In this document: positions 8,178 through 17,090 of the stretch, in pieces
Layout: each line of letters starts with the position of its first letter
Numbering within the stretch: the first letter of the stretch is position 1
Assembly (NCBI RefSeq): GCF_902859705.1
Contig: NZ_CADIJO010000026.1
Location: 17,615-81,614 of the forward strand
DNA from: Achromobacter deleyi
Lineage (GTDB): Bacteria > Pseudomonadota > Gammaproteobacteria > Burkholderiales > Burkholderiaceae_B
Direction of reading: 5' to 3'
DNA: 64,000 nt
The notes under the pieces: generated by a model
What the model saw: only the letters and a program-made list of their open reading frames with translations
Databases searched by the model: none
Told to the model about the DNA's origin: nothing
Position numbers and translations under genes: made by a program

Positions 8178-9181
8178 CGACCGTTTCCAGTCCCGCCGCC
8201 CCGACGCTGTCGGTGCGCGGCCTGTCGGTGGAATTCCCCACGCGCCACGGCACCCTGGTGGCCACGCGCGATATCACGTTCGACATTGCGCCGGGCGAGA
8301 TCCTGGGCATGGTGGGCGAGTCCGGCGCGGGCAAGTCGCTGACCGGCATGGCGGTGATCGGCCTGCTGGAACCGCCGGGGCGCCTGGGCGGCGGCGAGAT
8401 CCTCCTGGCCGGCCGGCGCATCGACAATCTGTCGCCCAAGGCCCGCCAGCAACTGCGCGGCAAGGAAATCGGCGCGATCTTCCAGGACCCGCTGACGAGC
8501 CTGCACCCGCTGTTCACGGTGGGCGACCAACTGGTCGAAACCATCCGCCACCACGACAAGGGTTCGCCCGCGGCGGCCCGCCAGCGGGCGCTGGAACTGC
8601 TGGTGGCGGTGGGCATTCCGGCCGCCGACCGCCGCATCGACCACTACCCGCATCAGTTTTCCGGCGGCATGCGCCAGCGGGTGGTGATTGCGCTGGCGCT
8701 GGCGGCCCGGCCGCGGCTGATCATCGCCGACGAACCGACGACGGCGCTGGACGTGTCGGTGCAGGCGCAGATCACGGCGCTGCTGCGCCGCCTGTGCCGC
8801 GAGCAGGGCACGTCGGTGCTGCTGGTGACGCACGACATGGGCGTGATCGCGGAAACGGCGGACCGGGTGGCGGTGATGTACGCGGGCCGCATCGTCGAGA
8901 TCGGCCCGGTGCTCGAGGTGCTGCGGCGCCCGGGCCATCCCTACACGCAGGGCCTGATGAATGCGATTCCGGGCCTGCGCCACCGCGCGGCCCGCCTGAA
9001 CCAGATCGACGGCGCGATGCCGCGGCTGCACGCGATGCCGGACGGCTGCGCGTTCCACCCGCGCTGCGCCATGGCCGGGCCGCGCTGCGGCCAGGCCCGT
9101 CCGGCGCTGGCGGCCTCGCCGTCGGGCGCGACAGTCAGCGCCTGCTGGCTGCACCAAGGAGGCGTCGCCCATGCCGCATGA
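8174..9181 (+). CDS. ABC transporter ATP-binding protein, DppD/OppD type
   Basis: A 335 aa nucleotide-binding subunit. Walker A is GESGAGKS (48-55), the signature is FSGGMRQR, Walker B is LIIADEPTTALD, and the C-terminal extension has the Cys-containing oligopeptide/dipeptide motif (CAFHPRCAMAGPRC). Start and stop overlap the neighbours by 4 and 11 bp. It should power the 3541/4523 permease pair together with the next gene's product. Confidence 0.93.
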   Translation: MTTVSSPAAPTLSVRGLSVEFPTRHGTLVATRDITFDIAPGEILGMVGESGAGKSLTGMAVIGLLEPPGRLGGGEILLAGRRIDNLSPKARQQLRGKEIGAIFQDPLTSLHPLFTVGDQLVETIRHHDKGSPAAARQRALELLVAVGIPAADRRIDHYPHQFSGGMRQRVVIALALAARPRLIIADEPTTALDVSVQAQITALLRRLCREQGTSVLLVTHDMGVIAETADRVAVMYAGRIVEIGPVLEVLRRPGHPYTQGLMNAIPGLRHRAARLNQIDGAMPRLHAMPDGCAFHPRCAMAGPRCGQARPALAASPSGATVSACWLHQGGVAHAA

Positions 9182-10142
9182 CCAAGATTTCCTGTTGCGG
9201 GCCGACGACCTGGCCTGCTGGTTCGATGTGTCGCCGCCCTGGCTGGAACGCACGCTGTCGCGCCAGCCCGAGCAAACGCTGAAGGCGGTGGACGGGGTGT
9301 CGCTGGCGGTGCCGCGCGGCAGCACACTGAGCATCGTGGGCGAGTCGGGCTGCGGCAAGTCGACGCTGGCCAAGCTGCTGGTGGGCCTGGTGGCGCCCAC
9401 GCGCGGCACGCTGCGCTACGGCCGCGACCGCAAGGGCGGCACGCTGCACCCGCAAATGATTTTCCAGGACCCCTACGCCAGCCTGAACCCGCGCTGGCGG
9501 GTGGGCAATATCGTGGCGGAACCGATCATCACGCTGGGCCTGCGCGCCACCCCGGCGGACACGCGCCGCCGGGTGGACGAGCTGCTGGAGCTGGTAGGCC
9601 TGTCGGCCAGCGACGCAAGCCGCTTCCCGCACGAGTTCTCGGGCGGCCAACGCCAACGCATTTCGATCGCGCGGGCGCTGGCGACGGAAGCCGAGTTCCT
9701 GGTCTGCGACGAACCGACCTCGGCGCTGGACGTATCGGTACAGGCACAGATCCTGAACCTGATGGGCGACCTGCAAAAGGAATTCGGCCTGACCTACGTC
9801 TTCATCAGCCACAACCTGTCGGTGGTGCGGCACGTGTCGGATCGGGTAGCGGTGATGTACCTGGGCCGCATCGTGGAGCAGGCGGCGGCCGACGAACTAT
9901 TCGAATCCCCAAAGCACCCCTATACGAAGATGCTGCTGGACACGATTCCGGATCTGGATGATCCGCGGCGGGATCGGGAGCCAATGGGAGGCGAGGTTCC
10001 GAATCCGATCATGCCGCCGGCAGGGTGCACGTTTCATACTCGGTGCGGGATGGTGCAGGAGATGTGCCGGAGTGTGGTGCCTGAGGTGGCTGTTGTTGGG
10101 GGGCGGGAGGTAAGGTGTCATTTGGTGGCTGGGGCGGTTTGA
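9171..10142 (+). CDS. ABC transporter ATP-binding protein, DppF/OppF type
   Basis: A 323 aa second nucleotide-binding subunit of the same importer. It shows Walker A GESGCGKS, signature FSGGQRQR, Walker B VCDEPTSALD and the C-terminal CTFHTRCGMVQEMC motif. It overlaps the preceding ATPase gene by 11 bp and is the last gene of the operon. An A/T-rich stretch with nine T follows the stop, without a clear stem. The last 150 bp of the gene are slightly less biased in codon use than the rest. Confidence 0.93.
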   Translation: MPHDQDFLLRADDLACWFDVSPPWLERTLSRQPEQTLKAVDGVSLAVPRGSTLSIVGESGCGKSTLAKLLVGLVAPTRGTLRYGRDRKGGTLHPQMIFQDPYASLNPRWRVGNIVAEPIITLGLRATPADTRRRVDELLELVGLSASDASRFPHEFSGGQRQRISIARALATEAEFLVCDEPTSALDVSVQAQILNLMGDLQKEFGLTYVFISHNLSVVRHVSDRVAVMYLGRIVEQAAADELFESPKHPYTKMLLDTIPDLDDPRRDREPMGGEVPNPIMPPAGCTFHTRCGMVQEMCRSVVPEVAVVGGREVRCHLVAGAV

Positions 10143-10197
10143 GGCGTTTCATTTTTTTTTGAACGGTGCTGATGCGGTGGGTTGTTCTTCGTAGGTC

Positions 10198-10370
10198 GCC
10201 CCTGGCGGCGGTGGCTTGCGGAGTGGGCGCCCACGATTGCGGTCCGGCGCGCGGGCGCCGGACTGCCTAGGCGGCCCCCCCCTTCGTCATCGTCGTCCGC
10301 CTTCGGCTCCCTTCCGATTCCCTCGGGCGCATCGAGGTTGCCCACTCCGCAAGCCACCGCCGCCAGGGGC
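10198..10370. repeat. hairpin element A (31 bp perfect arms plus inner hairpin)
   Basis: Arms 10198-10228 and 10340-10370 are perfect reverse complements of 31 bp. Inside the loop a second hairpin has 9 bp arms GTCCGGCGC / GCGCCGGAC (10242-10250, 10255-10263) and a GCGG loop. Compared with element B the arms differ at four positions, yet each element stays perfectly paired within itself. Confidence 0.85.
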
Positions 10371-10422
10371 TACGGTTTTCGAGAATTGTCGCGCTGCTAG
10401 ACCCGTGTGCAAGGAATGAAAC

Positions 10423-10747
10423 CTACAGGGCCGCCAAGCCGCGGCCGCGCGGGCGGCCACGTTTGGCATTTGTGTTGTTGATTGCGGTGCGGGGGCGCTT
10501 CGCGCTGATGCGGACTGGTTTTCTAGTGGGTCCGCAGTCAGGGGGAGGGGCGGTGATGGGCGGCGCGTGGTGGCACTGGCTTGCGCATGCTGGCCGTCTC
10601 GCGCGCCGCCCATCACCGCCCCTCCCACTTGATGTGCGCCTCATCAGAAAACCAACCTCCAACAGCGCGAAGCGTCATCGAGACACTTCCCGAAAACGCA
10701 ATGCCAAACGTGGCCGCCCGCGCGGCCGCGGCTTGGCGACCCTGTAG
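10423..10747. repeat. central inverted-repeat unit of the nested palindrome
   Basis: Outer arms 10423-10470 and 10700-10747 are 48 bp reverse complements with one mismatch. Inner arms 10543-10567 and 10602-10626 are a perfect 25 bp pair around a 34 nt loop. Between them are shorter matches (GCGCTTCGCGCTG near 10496 and its complement near 10663). No protein-coding signal is convincing. Confidence 0.8.
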
Positions 10748-10799
10748 ATCTCATGCCCTGACCACAGGTCTAGCAGCGCGACAACCCTAGACGCACGTA

Positions 10800-10963
10800 G
10801 CCCCTTGCGGTGGCGGCATGCGGAGTGGGCAACCTCGATGCGCCCGAGGGAATCTGAAGGAGGGGCCGAAGGCCCGGACGAAGATGACGACGGGGCAGTC
10901 CGGAGCGAAGGCTCCGGACCGCAATCGTGGGCGCCCACTCCGCATGCCGCCACCGCAAGGGGC
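10800..10963. repeat. hairpin element B (inverse copy of element A)
   Basis: Arms 10800-10830 and 10933-10963 are perfect 31 bp reverse complements. The inner hairpin is GTCCGGAGC / GCTCCGGAC (10898-10906, 10911-10919) with a GAAG loop. The loop sequence is the reverse complement of the corresponding part of A in blocks (ATGCGCCCGAGGGAAT, CCGCAATCGTGGGC), so A and B are related copies facing each other. Confidence 0.85.
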
Positions 10964-10997
10964 GACCTACGAAGCAACCACCGACGCACCCACAAAC

Positions 10998-12275
10998 CTA
11001 TTTGGAATAAACCAAATCCCGCAACCCCAACGACAACCCAGGCCAATAAGTAATCACAAGAAGGCAAACAATCACCACCCCCACGAACGGCACTAATGGC
11101 TTGATCAACCTCTCCAACGGCAACTTAGCCACCGCGCACGCAGCAAAGAGATTCACCCCGAATGGGGGGGTGATCATGCCCAGGGCCAGGTTCACCACCA
11201 TGATGATGCCGAAGTGCACCGGGTCCACCCCGAACTTCAGCGCCACCGGCAGCAGCAGCGGGGCCAGCACCACGATCGAGGCCGAGGTTTCGATGAACAT
11301 GCCGATCACGAACAGCGCTGCGTTCACGCCCATCAGGAACGTGAACTGCGTGTCGAATAGTTGCGACAGCCAGATGCCCAGCGCGTCCGGGATGCCTGCG
11401 CGGTTCAGCAGGAAACTGAACACCCCTGCGTTGGCGATCACGAACATGATCACCGCCGTCGATACCACCGACTTGTGCAGCGTGCCCGACAGTTGCTTGA
11501 AACTCAGGCGGCGGTAGATGAATTTGCCCACCACCACCGCGTACATCACCGCTACCACCGACGCCTCCGTCGGCGTGAACACGCCGCCGTAGATGCCGCC
11601 CAGGATGATCACCGGCATCATCAGCGCCAGCCAGGCGCGCTTGAACGCCGGCCACAGCGGCAGGCGGCCTTCGCCGTCGCGCTTGCCCAGGTTGTTGCGC
11701 TTGGCGTAGATCCAGACGTAGAACATCAGCGCCACGCCGATCAGGATGCCGGGCATCACGCCCGCGATGAACAGTTCGCCGGTCGACGTGTCAGTCGACA
11801 CCGCGAACAGAATCATCGGGATCGACGGCGGGATGATCACGCCCAGCTCGGCCGCGCTGGCCTGCAACGACGCCGCGAAGGGGGCAGGGTAGCCGTGGCG
11901 GATCATCGCGGGGATCAGGATCGCGCCCACTGCGAAGGTCGTCGCCACGCTCGAGCCGGCGACCGCGGCGAAGATCATGCAGGTCAGCACGCAGGTGCAG
12001 GCCAGCCCGCCCTGGATGCCGCCCACCACGCTCTTGGCGAATTCCACCATGCGTTCGGAAATGCCGCCGGCTTCCATCAGGTTGCCGGCCAGGATGAAAA
12101 AGGGAATTGCGACCAGCGGGTATTTATCCAGCGCGGCGAACAGCTGCTGGGCCACCACCAGCCAGGGCAGGTTGGCGGCGCCGACGCCGGCCAGGCTGGC
12201 CAGGCCGATCGACACGGCGACCGGCACGGACAGCCCGAAGAAAATCAGCATCGAGACAATCATTAATTGGGACAT
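10998..12275 (-). CDS. TRAP transporter large permease, DctM type
   Basis: A 425 aa inner-membrane protein with about 12 hydrophobic segments that carries the transport path of a tripartite ATP-independent importer. Family stretches are visible: PFFILAGNLMEAGGISERMVEFA, ASAAELGVIIPPSIPMILF and LALGMITPPFGVNLF. It is the last gene of the leftward set dctP-dctQ-dctM. The stop codon lies next to the nested palindrome, which may act as a barrier between convergent transcripts. Confidence 0.93.
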   Translation of the reverse strand: MSQLMIVSMLIFFGLSVPVAVSIGLASLAGVGAANLPWLVVAQQLFAALDKYPLVAIPFFILAGNLMEAGGISERMVEFAKSVVGGIQGGLACTCVLTCMIFAAVAGSSVATTFAVGAILIPAMIRHGYPAPFAASLQASAAELGVIIPPSIPMILFAVSTDTSTGELFIAGVMPGILIGVALMFYVWIYAKRNNLGKRDGEGRLPLWPAFKRAWLALMMPVIILGGIYGGVFTPTEASVVAVMYAVVVGKFIYRRLSFKQLSGTLHKSVVSTAVIMFVIANAGVFSFLLNRAGIPDALGIWLSQLFDTQFTFLMGVNAALFVIGMFIETSASIVVLAPLLLPVALKFGVDPVHFGIIMVVNLALGMITPPFGVNLFAACAVAKLPLERLIKPLVPFVGVVIVCLLVITYWPGLSLGLRDLVYSK

Positions 12276-12309
12276 GGCGATATCGTCTGCTTGGATTCGG
12301 GGCGGGGTC

Positions 12310-12810
12310 TCAGCCTTGCGCGTCGTTGCGCACGGGGACGTCTTCTTCCTCGCCGGCGCACCAGCGGGCCAGCACGGCGATGGCGGCGAGCGTCGCGCCC
12401 ACCGGAATGGCCGAGTAGATCCAGGAAATCGAGATGTCCAGGCTGGGCACGTTCTGGAAGCGCACGCGGTACGTCATCTGGCCGCCGATCCAGGCGATGA
12501 AGACCAGGAAGCCGGCGCAGATCAGGCCGATCACGGCTTCCAGTACCCGGCGGCGCATGCCGCCCAGCAGGTTGCGCAGCAGTTCGACGCTGATCATCGC
12601 GCCGTGGCGAAACGCCAGGGCCACGCCCAGCAGTACCGTCCAGATGAGCAGGGCGCGGGTCAGCACCTCGCTCCAGTCGGCGGGCGAATGCAGCACGAAA
12701 CGGGCGATGACTTGATAGAAGGCGGCCGCCGCGGCGGCCACCAGCAGGAGTTGGGCGACGACCGACACCAGCTTGAACAGGATGCGGTCGAAGGCGCAGA
12801 GCAATCGCAT
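12310..12810 (-). CDS. TRAP transporter small permease, DctQ type
   Basis: A 166 aa membrane protein with four predicted helices and the usual DctQ-like motif (ARFVLHSPADWSEVLTRALLIWTVLLGVA, LAFRHGAMISVELL). I place the start at 12810 (MRLLCAFDRIL), preceded by GGAAAC; the frame is open to 12843. A 34 bp gap separates it from the large permease and 236 bp lie between it and the binding protein gene, with no gene in that stretch. Confidence 0.88.
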   Translation of the reverse strand: MRLLCAFDRILFKLVSVVAQLLLVAAAAAAFYQVIARFVLHSPADWSEVLTRALLIWTVLLGVALAFRHGAMISVELLRNLLGGMRRRVLEAVIGLICAGFLVFIAWIGGQMTYRVRFQNVPSLDISISWIYSAIPVGATLAAIAVLARWCAGEEEDVPVRNDAQG

Positions 12811-13046
12811 GGGAGTTTCCGGTAGCGAATAACAAAGGGGCAAGGCAACGCCAGGGGCAAGGCGGGCGAACGCGGCGCACTGGGCGCAAGCACACCGGGA
12901 TGGAGTGCCCGGCCATCGGCCTCAAGAGGCATCCGGCCTGGCGTCACGCCTTCGGCGCAGCGGTCGCGGACGCGCACCGCGGTCCGGCGCAGGGCCGCGG
13001 CCGAAATGGAACGGGTTCCATCACGGCCGTAGCGCGTGCCGCCGGT

Positions 13047-14021
13047 TTACTTGGTGTCGCGGATCGCTTCGATCAGCTTCTTGTCGAACTTCTTGTAGTA
13101 CTCGGGGTAGGCCGGCTCGACGGCGGCGGCGAAGGCCGCGCGGTCGACTTCAGACACTTGCATGCCTTCTTTCTTCAACTGCTCGACGCCGGTCTTCTCG
13201 ATGTTGTCCACGTAGGCGCGCATGGCCTGGGCGGATTCCTTGCCGGCCTTGTCGAACTTGGCCTTGTCGTCGGCCGAAAGGCCGTCGTACACGTTGGACG
13301 ACATCAGCACCAGCGCCGGGCCGTAGACGTGGCCGGTCAGCGACAGGTACTTCTGCATCTGCGACAGCTTGGCCGAGGTAATCACCGACAGCGGGTTTTC
13401 CTGGCCGTCGATGGTGCCCTGCTGCAGGGCGGTGGCCACTTCGGGCCAGGCCATGGGGGTGGGCAGGATGCCGATCTGGCGGAACGCCGTGATGTGGATC
13501 GGGTTCTCGGTGGTGCGGATCTTCAGGCCCTTGGCGTCCGCCGGGGTCTTCACCGGGCGCACGTTGTTGGTCAGGTGGCGAAAGCCCTGTTCGCCCCAGG
13601 CCAGCGCGATGATGCCGCGGCTGGGGAACTTTGCCAGCATATCCTGTCCGATCTTGCTGTCCAGCACGTTGCGGGCATGGGACAGGTCGCGCAGCAGGAA
13701 GGGAATGTCGAAGACGCCCGTCTCGGGCACGAAGTTCAGGGTGGCGCCGGTCGACACGACGGCCAGGTCGATCGTGCCGATCTGCAGGCCTTCGATCACT
13801 TCGCGTTCGCCGCCCAGCGCGCTGTTGGCGAATTGCTGTACTTTGTATTTGCCGTTGCTGGAGGCCTCGATGGACTTGGCCAGGGCGTCGGCGCCGGCAC
13901 CGTAGTGCGACGACGTGGACAGGGCGTAGGCCATCTTCAAGGGGGTCTGGGCCGAGGCGGCCAGGGGAACGGCGGCCGCGCAGGCGGCAAGAATCGTGGC
14001 CGCGAGCCAGGATTTACGCAT
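13047..14021 (-). CDS. TRAP transporter substrate-binding protein, DctP family
   Basis: A 324 aa periplasmic receptor. Starting at 14021 gives a clean signal peptide (MRKSWLAATILAACAAAVPLAASA-Q), with GGAGAAG 7 nt before the ATG. The mature part has the SBP family 7 pattern, including IRTTENPIHITAFRQIGILPTPMAWPEVATALQQGTIDGQENPL, whose Arg would be expected to bind a carboxylate. Likely ligands are carboxylic or sugar acids. A longer frame to 14111 exists but would bury the signal peptide. Confidence 0.92.
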   Translation of the reverse strand: MRKSWLAATILAACAAAVPLAASAQTPLKMAYALSTSSHYGAGADALAKSIEASSNGKYKVQQFANSALGGEREVIEGLQIGTIDLAVVSTGATLNFVPETGVFDIPFLLRDLSHARNVLDSKIGQDMLAKFPSRGIIALAWGEQGFRHLTNNVRPVKTPADAKGLKIRTTENPIHITAFRQIGILPTPMAWPEVATALQQGTIDGQENPLSVITSAKLSQMQKYLSLTGHVYGPALVLMSSNVYDGLSADDKAKFDKAGKESAQAMRAYVDNIEKTGVEQLKKEGMQVSEVDRAAFAAAVEPAYPEYYKKFDKKLIEAIRDTK

Positions 14022-14136
14022 TGTCTTCTCCAGGGTTTTGGGTATTTTTGTGTAGCTATAGGTGCGGCGCCGCAAGGCGCTTCGCGCATGATAGCGGGAT
14101 TCGGCCCCCATTCCGGCCGTTGGTTAACATTGGCAG

Positions 14137-16668
14137 ATGATGGATTTCCCTGATGTCTCGCGGGCCCGGCGCCCCGGTTTCTGGACCACCCTGGCGCTGG
14201 GCGCCCGCATGATGATGCGCGACGCCCGCGCGGGCGAGCTGCGTCTGCTGGTGCTGGCCCTGGTGGTGGCGGTGGCCGCCGTGACCAGCGTCGGCTTCCT
14301 GGCCGACCGGGTCAGCCGGGCGCTCGAACGCGACGCCGGCCAGATGCTGGGGGCGGACCTGGTGCTCGATGCCGACGAGCCGGTGCCGGCGGCCTTCATG
14401 GACCAGGCGCGCGAACGTGGGCTGCAGGTGTCCAGCACCTGGCAATTTCCGTCCATGGTCAGCGCGGGCGACGGCGCCCAGTTGGCCGCGCTGAAAGCTG
14501 TCGAGCCGGGGTATCCGCTGCGCGGCGCGCTGCGGGTGGCCGATGCGCCGTTCAGCCCGGACGCGCCGACCCGCGAGATTCCGCCCGAAGGGGCGGTCTG
14601 GGTGGATGCCCAGGTGCTGTCGCTGCTGGGCCTGAAGGTGGGCGACACCCTGAACGTGGGCGATGCCCACCTGCGCATCGACCGCGTGATCACCTACGAA
14701 CCCGACCGCGGCATGCAGTTCGTGAACGTCGCGCCGCGCGTGCTGCTGCGCGCCAGCGACCTGTCGGCCACGGGCCTGATCGCACCGGGCAGCCGTATCG
14801 GCTATGCGCTGCTGGCTGCCGGCGAACCGGACGCGGTGGCGGGGTATTCCGCCTGGCTCAACCAGAACCTGAAACGGGGCCAGAAGGTCGCCACGCTGGA
14901 GTCCGGCCGGCCCGAAGTGCGCCGCACGCTCGACCGGGCGCAGCGCTTCCTGTCGCTGGTCGCGCTGCTGGCCGTGCTGATTTCCGCGGTGGCGGTGGCG
15001 CTGGCGGCGGGCCGCTACATGACCCGCCACCGCGATGGCATCGCCGTCATGCGTTGCCTGGGCGCCGTGCAGTCGCAGGTGTCGCGCATGCTGACGCTGG
15101 AATTCGCGCTGGTCGGCCTGTTTGCCTCGGCGGCGGGCTGCCTCTTGGGCTACGCCGTGCACCAGGTGCTGGTGATGGTGCTGGCTTCGCTGATCGACAC
15201 GGCCTTGCCGGCGCCGTCGGCGATTCCCGCCCTGCAAGGGCTGTTGACCGGGCTGCTGCTGTTGCTGGGCTTTGCCTTGCCCGCCCTGGCGCAATTGCGC
15301 CACGTGCCGCCGGCCCGGGTGTTGCGGCGCGATGCGGATTCGATCAGCGCCCGCAGTGCCACCGGGTACATCGTGGGCGCCGTCGGCTTTGCGCTGCTGA
15401 TCTGGTGGTTCGCCGGGGATGCCAAGCTGGGCGGCGTGGTGGCGGGCGGGTTCCTGGGCGCATTCGCCGTGTTCGCGCTGGTGGCCTGGCTGTGCATCCT
15501 GGGCCTGGCGCGGCTGCGCGGCCTGGCGGCGGGCTTGCCGGCCCTGCGCTTTGCGCTGGCCGGGGTGGTGCGACGCCGCGCCGCCACCATCACCCAGGTC
15601 TGCGCGCTGGCGATCGGGCTGATGGCCTTGCTGCTGCTGGCCATGACCCGCACCGATCTGATCCAGGGCTGGCAGCGCACGCTGCCGCCGGATGCACCCA
15701 ACCGTTTCCTGATCAACGTGCAGCCCGACCAGCGCCAGGCCGTGACCGATGCGCTGACCCGCGAGGGCCTGGGCGGCATCGTGCTGTCGCCGATGGTGCG
15801 GGGCCGCCTGATCGCTGTGAACGGCAAGCCGGTGGGGCCGGACGACTACGAAGAGCCGCGCGCCAAGCGGCTGGTGGACCGCGAATTCAACCTGTCCTAT
15901 GGCGAAGAGATGCCGTCGTCCAACCGCATCGAGCAGGGCCGCTGGCTGACGCCGGGGTCGGCCGAGGTGTCGCTGGAATCGGGCCTGGCCAAGACCCTGG
16001 GCATCAAGCTGGGCGACAAGATGACTTTCGACGTCGCCGGCCAGCAGGTGGAAGTGGCGGTGTCCAGCACCCGCCGGGTCGATTGGGATACGATGCGCGT
16101 CAATTTTTTCGCCATCCTCACGCCCAAGTCCCTGGCCGATATGCCGCAAAGCTGGATCACGTCTTTCTACCTGCCGCCCGACAAGGCGCAGGTGCTGCCC
16201 GGGCTGGTGCGCCAGTTTCCCAACCTGACCGTGTTCGACGTCGGCGCCATCCTGCAGCAATTGCAGTCGGTGCTGAGCGAAGTCGGCCGGGCGGTGCAGC
16301 TGCTGTTCCTGTTCACCCTGGCCGCCGGCGTGCTGGTGCTGTCGGCCGCCCTGACCGCCACCCGCGACGAACGCATGCGCGAAGCCGCGGTGCTGCGCGC
16401 GCTGGGCGCCACCCGCAGCCAGCTGGCGCGGTCGCAGCGCCTTGAATTGTGGGCCGTGGGCGGGCTGGCCGGCCTGTTGGCCGCGGCCGGCGCCACCGCG
16501 ATCGCTTGGGTTTTATCAACCCAGGTGTTCGATTTCACCATTACCCTCAGCCTCTGGCCCTGGCTGGTCGGGGTCGGCGCGGGTATGCTCGGCGCCTGGG
16601 CCGGCGGCGCGCTGGCGCTGCGCGGCGTGCTGCGCACCCCGCCCCTGGTCACCCTGAGAGAAACCTGA
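14137..16668 (+). CDS. FtsX-like ABC transporter permease, YbbP type
   Basis: An 843 aa inner-membrane protein with one N-terminal helix, a large periplasmic domain, a central block of helices, a second periplasmic domain and three C-terminal helices holding the FtsX domain (DERMREAAVLRALGATRSQLARSQRLELWAVGG). This matches YbbP-like permeases that extract lipids or lipoproteins. Its ATPase partner (YbbA-like) is not adjacent. The stop overlaps the globin start (TGATG). Confidence 0.9.
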   Translation: MMDFPDVSRARRPGFWTTLALGARMMMRDARAGELRLLVLALVVAVAAVTSVGFLADRVSRALERDAGQMLGADLVLDADEPVPAAFMDQARERGLQVSSTWQFPSMVSAGDGAQLAALKAVEPGYPLRGALRVADAPFSPDAPTREIPPEGAVWVDAQVLSLLGLKVGDTLNVGDAHLRIDRVITYEPDRGMQFVNVAPRVLLRASDLSATGLIAPGSRIGYALLAAGEPDAVAGYSAWLNQNLKRGQKVATLESGRPEVRRTLDRAQRFLSLVALLAVLISAVAVALAAGRYMTRHRDGIAVMRCLGAVQSQVSRMLTLEFALVGLFASAAGCLLGYAVHQVLVMVLASLIDTALPAPSAIPALQGLLTGLLLLLGFALPALAQLRHVPPARVLRRDADSISARSATGYIVGAVGFALLIWWFAGDAKLGGVVAGGFLGAFAVFALVAWLCILGLARLRGLAAGLPALRFALAGVVRRRAATITQVCALAIGLMALLLLAMTRTDLIQGWQRTLPPDAPNRFLINVQPDQRQAVTDALTREGLGGIVLSPMVRGRLIAVNGKPVGPDDYEEPRAKRLVDREFNLSYGEEMPSSNRIEQGRWLTPGSAEVSLESGLAKTLGIKLGDKMTFDVAGQQVEVAVSSTRRVDWDTMRVNFFAILTPKSLADMPQSWITSFYLPPDKAQVLPGLVRQFPNLTVFDVGAILQQLQSVLSEVGRAVQLLFLFTLAAGVLVLSAALTATRDERMREAAVLRALGATRSQLARSQRLELWAVGGLAGLLAAAGATAIAWVLSTQVFDFTITLSLWPWLVGVGAGMLGAWAGGALALRGVLRTPPLVTLRET

Positions 16669-17090
16669 TGAGTTCCCGCGTGCAGATCATTACCGAACCC
16701 GTGGATATTTCCCGCAGCATTTTCGACCTTCTGGGCGGCGAACCCGGCGTGCGCGCCCTGGTCGACCGCTTCTACGACCTGATGGACATCGAGCCCGACC
16801 TGAAGGAACTGCGGGCCGCCCACGGCCCCAGCCTGGACGAGGCCCGCGACAAGCTGTTCTGGTTCCTGTGCGGCTACTTCGGCGGCCCCGACCACTATAT
16901 TCAGCGCTTTGGCCATCCGCGGTTGCGGGCCCGCCACCTGCCGTTCTCGATCGGCATCGTCGAGCGCGACCAATGGGTGGCCTGCATGGGCCGGGCCATG
17001 GAAGACGAAGGCATCGAGCCCGCGCTGGTCGAGCGCCTGTTGCAGTCGTTCTTCGGCGTGGCCGACTGGATGCGCAACCGTGAAGGCTAA
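16668..17090 (+). CDS. group II truncated haemoglobin
   Basis: A 140 aa haem protein of the 2/2 globin fold (TrHbO). The proximal histidine is His90 in RARHLPF, the B9/B10 pair is Phe35-Tyr36 (RFYDLM), and Trp103 at the G8 place is typical of group II. Such proteins bind O2 or NO and may act with reactive oxygen or nitrogen species. The ATG at 16668 shares its A with the stop of the permease gene, and the 3' end overlaps the Kdo kinase by 11 bp, so all three are probably made from one mRNA. Confidence 0.9.
   Translation: MSSRVQIITEPVDISRSIFDLLGGEPGVRALVDRFYDLMDIEPDLKELRAAHGPSLDEARDKLFWFLCGYFGGPDHYIQRFGHPRLRARHLPFSIGIVERDQWVACMGRAMEDEGIEPALVERLLQSFFGVADWMRNREG

Larger units (their letters stand above)
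10173..10986. repeat. nested ~800 bp imperfect palindrome filling a gene-free gap
   Basis: The 855 bp between the operon's last gene (stop 10142) and the convergent TRAP gene (stop 10998) holds no credible gene. It folds back on itself about a centre near 10580. Matching arms from outside in are: 10179-10202 with about 10960-10979; hairpin A (10198-10370) with hairpin B (10800-10963) in inverse orientation; 10389-10406 with 10764-10781; 10423-10470 with 10700-10747; and 10543-10567 with 10602-10626. It resembles a composite interspersed element of the BIME or MITE kind rather than remains of a gene. Confidence 0.85.

Noticed and set aside
10143..10986. Remains of an insertion sequence
   Set aside because: No transposase fragment can be recognized in any frame; the structure is better described as interspersed hairpin elements.
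10173..10986. CRISPR array
   Set aside because: Repeats are inverted and few, not short direct repeats with regular spacers. No cas gene is present.
10182..11096. Several 60-130 codon frames on both strands
   Set aside because: They lie in the nested palindrome, mirror one another because of the inverted repeats, and lack good ribosome sites or known motifs.
14056..16260. 734-codon open frame on the minus strand
   Set aside because: Antisense to the FtsX-like permease, with Gln/His/Arg-rich composition.
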